Part shown: in pieces, positions 1 to 5,599 of the stretch
How positions within the stretch are numbered: the first letter of the stretch is position 1
Layout of the letters: every line of letters begins with the position of its first letter
Assembly (NCBI GenBank): GCA_030017935.1
Contig: JASEGF010000137.1
Coordinates: 1-6,120, forward strand
DNA length: 6,120 bases
Origin: Bacteroidales bacterium
GTDB taxonomy: Bacteria; Bacteroidota; Bacteroidia; Bacteroidales; DTU049
Reading direction: 5' to 3'
Notes under the pieces: model-generated
What the model was told of the DNA's origin: nothing
Database searches by the model: none
What the model saw: only the letters and a program-made list of their open reading frames with translations
Translations under genes and position numbers: made by a program

Positions 1-178
1 CGTCTTCACTTCTACAGTTTGGACATATAGCAGCTGTAGATTGGATTTTTAGCTTTTGATAATCTACTACAGTAGCATGGTCATCCAATAGAAATTGATA
101 TAGCTGATCTAGAAAATCACGTTTGTGATCCTTTGGCAGAGCGAGGTATTCTTTTGAATTTTCTAGTAATTTTTTCAT
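1..178 (-). CDS. N-terminus of a zinc-ribbon protein, possibly an IS1595/IS1-like transposase (partial, runs off window)
   Basis: The minus strand is open from an ATG at 178-176 to the window edge, giving 59 codons. The first 50 residues are charged and probably helical, with segments such as KDHKRDFLDQLYQFLLDD. They are followed by ICPNCRSED, where Cys52 and Cys55 form a CxxC pair that looks like the first half of a zinc ribbon. A short helical leader followed by CPxC is typical of the N-terminal zinc-binding domain of IS1595-type and related transposases. That comparison is from memory of the family. The catalytic core, the second CxxC and any terminal inverted repeats lie outside the window or were not identified. 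No Shine-Dalgarno precedes the ATG, but a TATATTTG box lies 16 bases upstream. It could equally be another small zinc-ribbon protein. That it is coding is fairly likely; the transposase label is tentative. Confidence 0.5.
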   Translation of the reverse strand, partial: MKKLLENSKEYLALPKDHKRDFLDQLYQFLLDDHATVVDYQKLKIQSTAAICPNCRSED

Positions 179-194
179 AATAAAAATTTTTTGA

Positions 195-202
195 CAAATA
201 TA
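195..202 (-). promoter_or_regulatory. Candidate -7 box TATATTTG for the minus-strand zinc-ribbon gene
   Basis: On the minus strand this octamer matches the Bacteroidota -7 consensus TAnnTTTG and ends 16 bases before the ATG. No TTTG is present at the -33 position; that area reads ATTTATA. The octamer alone is weak evidence, but the same spacing recurs at the other three transcription units in the window. Confidence 0.3.
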
Positions 203-482
203 ATAAAAAATAATTATATAATATAAATTGCTAAGTCTAACATATATAATGTTTCATTTGCCCTTGTACACATTCTGATAAACCCTTATTTCACCCAATG
301 CCAATCTTCATCAATCCTACCCTCACTTACACCCATTCTCAACAACGAAACACATATCTTTTAATCTTTAAAAAAAATTCCTAAAAAATCAAACTTGATT
401 TTGTTTCTTGAATTTACCCTCTTTAACTTTACCCATAATAAACATTATAGAACTTTATACTTTTTAAATAATAAAAAAATAT

Positions 483-490
483 TAATTTTG
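483..490 (+). promoter_or_regulatory. Candidate -7 box TAATTTTG for ppk1
   Basis: This is an exact match to TAnnTTTG, ending 23 bases before the ppk1 ATG. The position where a -33 TTTG would be expected is T-rich (CTTTTTAA near 460-467) but has no TTTG. An AAAGG at 496-500 lies 13 bases before the ATG, too far for a normal Shine-Dalgarno. Confidence 0.35.
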
Positions 491-513
491 AAACTAAAGG
501 ATTTTTCAAAAAA

Positions 514-2580
514 ATGTATAATAAAAAAAATTTTATCAATAGAGAGTTGAGCTGGTTAGACTTTAATGAAAGAGTTCTACAAGAAGCTGAGAGCCCAGAC
601 AATCCATTAATCGAGCGTATTCGTTTTTTAGGAATATATTCTAATAATTTAGATGAATTTTATCGTGTCAGATATGCAACTCTGGCTAGGTTATTAAAGT
701 TGAAAGGTAAAAAAAATGAATACTCTAAATATTTCGAACCACAAGAGATAGTAGAAAAAATAAATTGTCGTGTCAAAGGATTGCAAGAAAGACAGGATGG
801 TATTTTCAGAAATATCATTAGAGAACTTAGCAATCATAATATTTATCTATTAAAAGAAACTGATATAAATGAGCAAATACATAAAGAATTTATTATACAA
901 TATTATAATGAAATATTGCGTCCTAATATTTATCCTATAATGATTTATTCTCTTAATACGTATGGTGTTTTCAAAGATAGCTCGGTATATTTAGCTATTC
1001 ATATGCAATATTTTTCTGAAACTATCAAAAATAAAAAGAAAGAAGATTTCGCATTAATAGAAATACCTGATAGTATAGAGAGAATAGTTGTTTTGCCAGA
1101 AATTGGTGGTAAAAAATTTATTATGTTTATAGATGATATAGTTAGATATTTTTTACCTAGGATTTTTAAATTTTTTCATTTTGATACTTTCACAGCATAT
1201 TCACTGAAAATTACTAGAGATGCAGAATTAAATATTGATAATGATATTTCTAAATCTCTAATGGAGCTGATTTCAGAAAAAATTGATGAAAGAGAACGTG
1301 GTATACCTGTACGTATGGTAGTAGATGGCGATATACCCGATAGGTTATTATCATTGATTTTAAAAAAATTCAATATTGATCCCAAAGCAACTATTGTCAA
1401 AGGACAAAGATATCATAATATTAGAGATTTGATGGATTTCCCAGATTTAGGATTAGATGATTTAGTATTTAAACCAATAGAACACATTGCACATAAGGTG
1501 TTTATAAATTCCAAAAGCTTGATAGAAACTATTAAAAAGAAAGATCAATTGATTTGCTTACCATATCAATCTTTTTATAATTTGTTAGACATATTACGCG
1601 AGGCATCTATAGATCCTAAAGTAAAAAGTATTAATATTACAATTTATAGAACTGGGAGAAATTCGAGTGTGATGAATGCCCTGATGAATGCTGCTCGTAA
1701 TGGTAAAAAAGTTACAGTATTCCTAGAACTTCAAGCTAGATTTGATGAAGAAAATAATATTTATTGGTCTAATCTTTTGCAAAAAGAAGGTATCAAGGTC
1801 ATTCATAGCGATCCTGGTATAAAAGTTCATTGTAAATTGCTATTAATCAAAAGATTAGAAAATGATAAACTTGTTTACTATGCCGGATTAAACACTGGAA
1901 ACTTTAATTTATATACTTCTAAAATATACACTGATTTTATTATTTTGACGAAAGATGTTATGATTACTCGAGATGTAAACAATATCTTTGAGTTATTAGA
2001 GTCCAATTTCAAAAAACCTGAATTTAGCAAACTTATAGTCTCACCTTTTTATATGCGAGATTTTATTCATAATCAGTTAGATGATTTGATAGAAAGCTAT
2101 TACAGTGGTTATCCATCCTCAGCTATTATCAAGCTAAATCATCTAGTAGACGAGGAGATAATAGAGCATATATATAAAGCTGCTAAAATTGGAGTCAAAT
2201 TCGATTTTATCGTAAGAACAACTTGTTGTATGAAACCTATTTATCCTAATATTGAAATTCGTAGTATCATTGGCAGATTTCTAGAGCATGCACGCATTTT
2301 ATATTTTAATTTTAGTAAAAATAAAGATGAGCTTTATCTGTCTAGTGCAGATTGGATGCCACGCAATATGGATCATCGCATAGAAGTTACTTATCCGATT
2401 TTAGATAAAAATATTAAAAATTTATTATTAGATATTTTGCAATTGCAGCTAGCAGATAATCAAAAAGCTAGATATGTGAATAACCAATTAAATAATCAAA
2501 TAATTACGGATGATAAGTCACCATTAAATTCTCAAAAGGCTATTTATGAATATTTAAAACAATATTTTTCAAAATTATAA
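514..2580 (+). CDS. ppk1: Polyphosphate kinase 1
   Basis: Makes inorganic polyphosphate by reversible transfer of the ATP gamma-phosphate through a phosphohistidine; expected to be cytoplasmic or peripherally membrane-associated. At 688 aa it is full length for PPK1. The N-terminal domain opens with FINRELSWLDFNERVLQEA (7-25) and SNNLDEFYRVR (43-53), both family hallmarks. The catalytic domains carry the metal-binding arginines Arg379 (ITIYR) and Arg409 (LQARFDEENNIYW). The phosphorylated histidine is His439 in IKVHCKLLLIKR, followed by GLNTGNFNLYTSKIYTDF (458-475). The second catalytic histidine is His592 in FLEHARILYF, followed by SSADWMPRNMDHRIEV (610-625). These match E. coli PPK Arg375, Arg405, His435 and His592. 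The start is the first ATG, directly before the conserved N-terminus. The gene leads an operon with the Ppx-like gene 4 bases downstream. Nothing is missing or broken. Confidence 0.97.
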   Translation: MYNKKNFINRELSWLDFNERVLQEAESPDNPLIERIRFLGIYSNNLDEFYRVRYATLARLLKLKGKKNEYSKYFEPQEIVEKINCRVKGLQERQDGIFRNIIRELSNHNIYLLKETDINEQIHKEFIIQYYNEILRPNIYPIMIYSLNTYGVFKDSSVYLAIHMQYFSETIKNKKKEDFALIEIPDSIERIVVLPEIGGKKFIMFIDDIVRYFLPRIFKFFHFDTFTAYSLKITRDAELNIDNDISKSLMELISEKIDERERGIPVRMVVDGDIPDRLLSLILKKFNIDPKATIVKGQRYHNIRDLMDFPDLGLDDLVFKPIEHIAHKVFINSKSLIETIKKKDQLICLPYQSFYNLLDILREASIDPKVKSINITIYRTGRNSSVMNALMNAARNGKKVTVFLELQARFDEENNIYWSNLLQKEGIKVIHSDPGIKVHCKLLLIKRLENDKLVYYAGLNTGNFNLYTSKIYTDFIILTKDVMITRDVNNIFELLESNFKKPEFSKLIVSPFYMRDFIHNQLDDLIESYYSGYPSSAIIKLNHLVDEEIIEHIYKAAKIGVKFDFIVRTTCCMKPIYPNIEIRSIIGRFLEHARILYFNFSKNKDELYLSSADWMPRNMDHRIEVTYPILDKNIKNLLLDILQLQLADNQKARYVNNQLNNQIITDDKSPLNSQKAIYEYLKQYFSKL

Positions 2581-2584
2581 AATT

Positions 2585-3481
2585 ATGGAAACATTTGCTG
2601 CTATAGATATAGGCTCTAATGCTGCTAGATTAAATATTAGTAGTGTTTATATTTTAAATAATAAATTTATTTTACATAAAATTTTACTTTTACGCTTACC
2701 ACTTAGACTTGGTGAAACAGTTTATGAAAAAAATATCATTACTCGTGAAAAACAAGAAAAATTAATTAAAACTGTCAATATTTTCAAAGATGTTTTAGAT
2801 TTTTATGATATTAGCGAAGTGAGGGCATATGCTACTAGTGCTATGCGAGAAGCTAATAATAAAGATAAAGTTATTAATGCCGTTTACAAAAAAACAAAAG
2901 TTCTCATCAAAGATATCACTGGTATACAAGAAGCTAATATCATAGCCAACTTATTAAAAAATTATGGAGAGCCACATCATACAAAATTGCTCATAGATGT
3001 AGGCGGTGGTAGTACACAAATTTCTATTTTTTATCCAAATGGTAAAATGATAAATGATTCATTTAAAGTAGGAACTGTCAGAATGCTAAAAAATAATATT
3101 GATCCATCAGAATGGGATAGAATGCTAGATTTCACTACAACAAACACCAAAAATGAAGATTTATTTGTAATAGGTTCAGGCGGGAACATAAATTTTATTA
3201 AAAAAAGATTCGGTTCATATGATAATCCTTTTTTAGATTTGTCATTGCTAATGAATATTTATGAGCAGTTGCAAGTTATCAGTATAGAGGATAGAATAAT
3301 CAACTACTCACTTAATCCAGATCGTGCAGATGTCATTGTTCCTGCTCTGATAATTTATATTAAATTGCTACAAATTTTGCAAATTGATAAAATTGCTTGC
3401 TACCAAGTAGGTTTATCTGATGGAATTATTATGGAACAATTTTATGAAAAACATCCAGAATTTGATAAAAAATTTTTATAA
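2585..3481 (+). CDS. ppx: Exopolyphosphatase / guanosine pentaphosphate phosphohydrolase (Ppx/GppA family)
   Basis: Expected to hydrolyse terminal phosphates from polyphosphate and/or to convert pppGpp to ppGpp; sequence alone does not separate the two activities. It has the ASKHA-fold signature motifs: phosphate-1 loop AAIDIGSNAARLNI (5-18), ATSAMREANN (83-92), the catalytic-glutamate region ITGIQEANII with Glu116, phosphate-2 loop LLIDVGGGSTQISIF (135-149) with Asp138, and a nucleotide-loop-like VIGSGGNINF (195-204). RADVIVPA (247-254) and YQVGLSDGII (273-282) complete the second lobe. At 298 aa it is the short, two-domain form without the C-terminal HD-like extension of E. coli Ppx/GppA. 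It starts 4 bases after the ppk1 stop, so co-transcription and translational coupling are likely. Oddity: its last codons are repeated 1364 bp downstream, where the reading ends EFDKK-stop instead of EFDKKFL-stop. Confidence 0.93.
   Translation: METFAAIDIGSNAARLNISSVYILNNKFILHKILLLRLPLRLGETVYEKNIITREKQEKLIKTVNIFKDVLDFYDISEVRAYATSAMREANNKDKVINAVYKKTKVLIKDITGIQEANIIANLLKNYGEPHHTKLLIDVGGGSTQISIFYPNGKMINDSFKVGTVRMLKNNIDPSEWDRMLDFTTTNTKNEDLFVIGSGGNINFIKKRFGSYDNPFLDLSLLMNIYEQLQVISIEDRIINYSLNPDRADVIVPALIIYIKLLQILQIDKIACYQVGLSDGIIMEQFYEKHPEFDKKFL
3424..3473 (+). repeat. Direct repeat copy 1 (50 bp), 3' end of ppx
   Basis: These 50 bases encode the ppx C-terminus (IIMEQFYEKHPEFDKK and the first base of the next codon). 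They match 4788-4837 at 48 of 50 positions with no gaps. The two differences are G3434/A4798 and C3456/T4820, both transitions. Identity stops sharply on both sides. Confidence 0.9.
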
Positions 3482-3498
3482 CTATCAATATAATTATC

Positions 3499-4701
3499 TT
3501 GAAACAAATTATTTTTATTATTTTATTATGCATTATTGTTAATGTAAGTGCACAATCACGTTATTACAAAGCTCAGATGCACTGCCATACAACGAATAGT
3601 GATGGCAACTATACTCCTAGAGACTTAATCAAGAAATATAGAGATGCAGGTTACGAAATTTTGATGATAACTGACCATAATTTTCTTACTGATGGTGCTT
3701 CATACAATGTACCTGGCATTTTATGTATCAAAAGTGAAGAAATCACCTTTGATAGACACATGAATGGTTTTTTCTTAGATCATGCTATAATACCTAATAA
3801 AAATTTCGATTGTCAAGATGCAATAGATTCTGTGAAAGCACAAGGTGGAATAATTCAATTAAATCATTATTGTGCTGGACCATTAACACCAGTTGAATGG
3901 GTGGTTTCAGCAGCAGAAATTATGAATTTAAATAATGGTCCTGATATCTTGGAGATTTTCAATACAGCACATGAATTATCGCTAGCACATGATGACAAAA
4001 CTATATGGGATTCACTGTTGACTGTTGGCAAAATAGTTTGGGGCGGAGCAGACGATGATTTTCATCCTCATGTACTCGAAAGTATTGAATTTAATCAAGC
4101 TTGGAATATGATTTTTTTAGATAGTCTTACAGAAAATAATGTTTATCAAGCTATTAAAAATGGTAATTTCTATGCATCTACAGGTGTCGAAATTTATAAT
4201 TATAATATAACTAACTATAATAATTTTAAAATAATAGAAATTAATAGTAATGCAACCAAAATTGATTTTTGGGGGCCAGGGCATACTTTGTTATATAGTG
4301 TAAATGGAGGTTATGCACAATATACTTTACAAGACTATTCATATGTAAGAGCTGAATTGAGTATGGGCACAGATAATAAAAAATATGCATGGACGCAACC
4401 AGTTTTCATGGAGACCACAAATAATGTAGAAAGTCAAGATGTATTACCCATAATTAATCTTTATCCTAATCCTGCATCTACTACTATTTCTTTATCGCTA
4501 ATTGCCAGTGAATCAATTCATGCTAAGTTAAAGATAATAGATATTTTGGGTAGACAACAAATAGAAATTTTTGATGGATTACTAAAGCCTTATAAAAATA
4601 TAATAAATTATGATGTAAGTTATCTAGACAGTGGACAATATTATATATTGATTGAAACCAAAAATGGATATAAAGTGTTGCCACTGCAGATTGTTAGATA
4701 A
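3499..4701 (+). CDS. Exported PHP-domain metallohydrolase with T9SS type A sorting domain
   Basis: A predicted secreted metal-dependent hydrolase, probably a phosphoesterase; the substrate is unknown. Residues 1-18 form a signal peptide (MKQIIFIILLCIIVNVSA, then QS). The PHP domain follows. Metal-ligand motifs are HCH at 28-30 with Asp35 (TTNSDG), ITDHN (57-61), Glu80/Glu81, LNHYC with His123, and WGGADDDFHPH (181-191). FYASTGVEIYNY (224-235) is a usual motif near the end of this kind of PHP domain. A beta-rich linker (about 240-310) leads to a C-terminal sorting domain from about 318: INLYPNPASTTISLSL, IIDILGRQQ (346-354) and SGQYYILIETKNGYKVL (378-394). That domain should direct export through T9SS and surface attachment or release. 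The start is TTG: the in-frame stop at 3466-3468 leaves no upstream ATG, and the next Met (27) would remove the signal peptide. It begins 17 bases after ppx, so it may ride on the ppk1 transcript, but it sits inside a repeat-bounded segment. Confidence 0.88.
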   Translation: MKQIIFIILLCIIVNVSAQSRYYKAQMHCHTTNSDGNYTPRDLIKKYRDAGYEILMITDHNFLTDGASYNVPGILCIKSEEITFDRHMNGFFLDHAIIPNKNFDCQDAIDSVKAQGGIIQLNHYCAGPLTPVEWVVSAAEIMNLNNGPDILEIFNTAHELSLAHDDKTIWDSLLTVGKIVWGGADDDFHPHVLESIEFNQAWNMIFLDSLTENNVYQAIKNGNFYASTGVEIYNYNITNYNNFKIIEINSNATKIDFWGPGHTLLYSVNGGYAQYTLQDYSYVRAELSMGTDNKKYAWTQPVFMETTNNVESQDVLPIINLYPNPASTTISLSLIASESIHAKLKIIDILGRQQIEIFDGLLKPYKNIINYDVSYLDSGQYYILIETKNGYKVLPLQIVR

Positions 4702-4710
4702 AGCTTTATC
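4697..4710. repeat. Perfect 14-bp palindrome over the PHP stop codon
   Basis: GATAAAGCTTTATC is its own reverse complement; it includes the TAA stop at 4699-4701. With no loop it would not make a good RNA hairpin, so a protein-binding site or chance are the remaining options. Confidence 0.5.
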
Positions 4711-4717
4711 TCAAAGT

Positions 4718-4749
4718 AGTTTCATTTTTTTTAATTTATTATTGAAACT
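4718..4749 (+). terminator. Weak stem-loop after the PHP gene
   Basis: AGTTTCA (4718-4724) and TGAAACT (4743-4749) are perfect inverted arms around an 18-base, T-rich loop. The stem is short and no T-tract follows it, so intrinsic termination would be weak. The position, 16 bases after the PHP stop, is the main argument for a terminator. Confidence 0.3.
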
Positions 4750-4787
4750 CGTATATTCAAAAATATTTATATCATTTGAATTAGTAT

Positions 4788-4837
4788 AATTATTATGAAA
4801 CAATTTTATGAAAAACATCTAGAATTTGATAAAAAAT
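4788..4837 (+). repeat. Direct repeat copy 2 (50 bp), detached ppx tail
   Basis: This matches the ppx 3' end (3424-3473) at 48/50 positions. It keeps an ATG at 4795 and reads MKQFYEKHLEFDKK before TAA at 4837-4839, a 14-codon frame. The two differences from ppx change Glu to Lys and Pro to Leu. The frame is too short and derivative to call a gene; it is best read as a pseudogene fragment or a recombination scar. Confidence 0.88.
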
Positions 4838-4841
4838 AAAT

Positions 4842-4868
4842 AATAATTTTTTTAATTAAAAAATTATT
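4842..4868. repeat. All-AT inverted repeat between the ppx-tail copy and rplU
   Basis: AATAATTTTTT (4842-4852) pairs perfectly with AAAAAATTATT (4858-4868) around a 5-base loop, giving an 11-bp stem with no GC pairs. It starts three bases after the stop of the detached ppx tail and ends just before the rplU -7 box. It could be the original ppx terminator or a bendable upstream promoter element. Such repeats also arise by chance in DNA this AT-rich. Confidence 0.35.
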
Positions 4869-4870
4869 TA

Positions 4871-4878
4871 TAATTTTG
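4871..4878 (+). promoter_or_regulatory. Candidate -7 box TAATTTTG for rplU-rpmA
   Basis: The octamer is identical to the one upstream of ppk1 and ends 20 bases before the rplU ATG. No TTTG occurs at the -33 position, which falls in the T-tract of the AT-only inverted repeat. Confidence 0.4.
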
Positions 4879-4898
4879 CAATCCAAAATTTATGTACA

Positions 4899-5210
4899 AT
4901 GTTTGCAATAGTAGAATTGGGTGGAAAACAATTTAAGGTTACAGAGGGCACTAAGTTATATATTAGTAGATTAGATGCTGAACCAGATAACACTGTAGAA
5001 ACTGATAAAGTTTTATTGATAGCTAATGATGATGATGTGAAAATAGGTAATCCTAATGTAGCTGGAGCTACAATAACTTTTAAAGTTTTAGAACATCTTA
5101 AAGGGCCTAAAGTAACGGTTTTCAAAAAGAAAAATCGCAAAGGATATAGAGTGAAACGTGGATTTCGTCCTTATCTGACAAAGGTAGAAATTTTAAATAT
5201 TAAAGCTTAA
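4899..5210 (+). CDS. rplU: 50S ribosomal protein bL21
   Basis: Binds 23S rRNA in the large subunit. The 103-aa length is normal for the family. The start MFAIVELGGKQFKVTEG (1-17) matches the bL21 N-terminus (usually MYAIVEIGGKQYKV). VKIGNPNVAGATI (47-59) and the basic loop VFKKKNRKGYRVKRGFR (74-90) are also characteristic. In the C-terminal motif usually written GHRQ, this protein has GFRP (88-91), so two normally conserved positions are changed. The rest of the strand, YLTKVEILNI, is ordinary. First gene of the rplU-rpmA pair; rpmA begins 15 bases after its stop. An ATG at 4892 upstream is in another frame and stops at 4936. Confidence 0.96.
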   Translation: MFAIVELGGKQFKVTEGTKLYISRLDAEPDNTVETDKVLLIANDDDVKIGNPNVAGATITFKVLEHLKGPKVTVFKKKNRKGYRVKRGFRPYLTKVEILNIKA

Positions 5211-5225
5211 AAATAGTAATTAGAT

Positions 5226-5480
5226 ATGGCACATAAAAAAGGGGTGGGTAGTTCTCGTAATGGTAGAGAATCCCACAGTAAACGTCTCGGAATTAAAAAA
5301 TTTGGTGGTCAATTAGTGAAAGCAGGTAATATTATTGTTCGCCAACGTGGTACTAAACACTATCCTGGTGAAAATGTCGGCATTGGTCGTGATCATACTT
5401 TATATGCTCTTAAAGATGGTATAGTACTCTTCACAAGAACTCGTGGCAATAGATCTTACGTTTCTATTAAAGAGAACTAA
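5226..5480 (+). CDS. rpmA: 50S ribosomal protein bL27
   Basis: Large-subunit protein whose flexible N-terminal tail reaches the peptidyl-transferase centre. The 84-aa sequence is typical throughout: MAHKKGVGSSRNGRES (1-16), SKRLGIKKFGGQLVKAG (18-34), NIIVRQRGTKHYPGENVG (35-52) and GRDHTLYALKDG (54-65). It starts directly at MAHKKG, so it lacks the cleavable N-terminal extension found in Firmicutes bL27. Co-transcribed with rplU (15-base gap, no promoter-like octamer between) and followed by a strong terminator 28 bases after the stop. No Shine-Dalgarno is visible, as usual for Bacteroidota. Confidence 0.97.
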   Translation: MAHKKGVGSSRNGRESHSKRLGIKKFGGQLVKAGNIIVRQRGTKHYPGENVGIGRDHTLYALKDGIVLFTRTRGNRSYVSIKEN

Positions 5481-5507
5481 TTTTTTCATAATTATAATAT
5501 TTTTTTT

Positions 5508-5547
5508 AACTAAAAGCTAATTGGTTAACAATTAGCTTTTAGTTTTT
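5508..5547 (+). terminator. Rho-independent terminator of rplU-rpmA
   Basis: AACTAAAAGCTAATT (5508-5522) and AATTAGCTTTTAGTT (5530-5544) form a perfect 15-bp stem with a 7-base loop GGTTAAC. The T-run that ends the stem continues to 5547. The bases just upstream of the stem are also T-rich, so it should work only in the + direction. Confidence 0.9.
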
Positions 5548-5571
5548 ATTATCATTTTATAATTTTTATTC

Positions 5572-5579
5572 TATTTTTG
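5572..5579 (+). promoter_or_regulatory. Candidate -7 box TATTTTTG for the ChaN-like gene
   Basis: Matches TAnnTTTG and ends 20 bases before the ATG at 5600. It lies after the rpmA terminator, as expected for an independent promoter. No -33 TTTG is visible; the region reads TCATTTTAT. Confidence 0.35.
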
Positions 5580-5599
5580 TATTTTAAAAAATCATAAAT

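Larger units (their letters stand above)
179..513. other. Intergenic region between divergent genes, with a C-rich, G-poor block
   Basis: This 335-base gap separates the minus-strand zinc-ribbon gene from ppk1. Bases 179-250 and 360-513 are very AT-rich and hold the two divergent -7 boxes. The middle, about 255-350, is different: between 261 and 360 I count 36 C and only 4 G on the + strand. A nested inverted repeat lies at 375-415: outer arms AAATTC/GAATTT, and an inner AAAATCAA/TTGATTTT pair at 385-392 and 395-402. It has no T-tract typical of a terminator. No open frame of convincing length was found on either strand; the longest are under 30 codons. The C-rich block could be the non-coding end of a mobile element, a decayed gene or an unrecognised RNA. 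Confidence 0.5.
3474..4837 (+). other. Putative inserted segment carrying the PHP gene, bounded by the ppx-tail direct repeat
   Basis: The 1364-base segment from just after repeat copy 1 to the end of copy 2 contains the whole PHP gene plus about 136 bases of downstream non-coding sequence. If the repeats recombined, the segment would be lost as one unit. ppx would then end EFDKK-stop (296 codons) and lie directly upstream of the rplU promoter region. This resembles insertion that restores the 3' end of its target gene, but no recombinase or transposase is present in the segment. Duplication of the ppx tail by another route explains the layout equally well. The repeat is seen directly; the insertion is inferred. 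Confidence 0.35.

Noticed and set aside
283..360. Minus-strand reading ending in GRIDEDWHWVK as the C-terminus of a lost gene
   Set aside because: A stop codon lies directly upstream in the same frame and the longest ATG-started stretch is very short. It cannot be supported as a pseudogene without homologues.
375..415. Nested inverted repeat in the left intergenic region as a terminator or RNA
   Set aside because: It has no T-tract, no gene ends beside it, and short AT-rich arms arise easily by chance.
496..500. AAAGG as the ppk1 ribosome binding site
   Set aside because: The 13-base spacing to the ATG is too long, and the other genes show no Shine-Dalgarno either.
1176..1400. 74-codon minus-strand open frame inside ppk1
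   Set aside because: It is a shadow of the conserved ppk1 reading frame, with no recognisable domain.
4795..4839. 14-codon frame MKQFYEKHLEFDKK as a small gene
   Set aside because: It is fully explained as a copy of the ppx tail, with no promoter-like element of its own.
4892..4936. 15-codon upstream frame starting at ATG 4892 and overlapping the rplU start
   Set aside because: It is out of frame with rplU, has no conserved or leader-like content, and chance ATGs are common here.
4868..5140. 90-codon minus-strand open frame across rplU
   Set aside because: It lies antisense to a confident ribosomal protein gene and has no family features.
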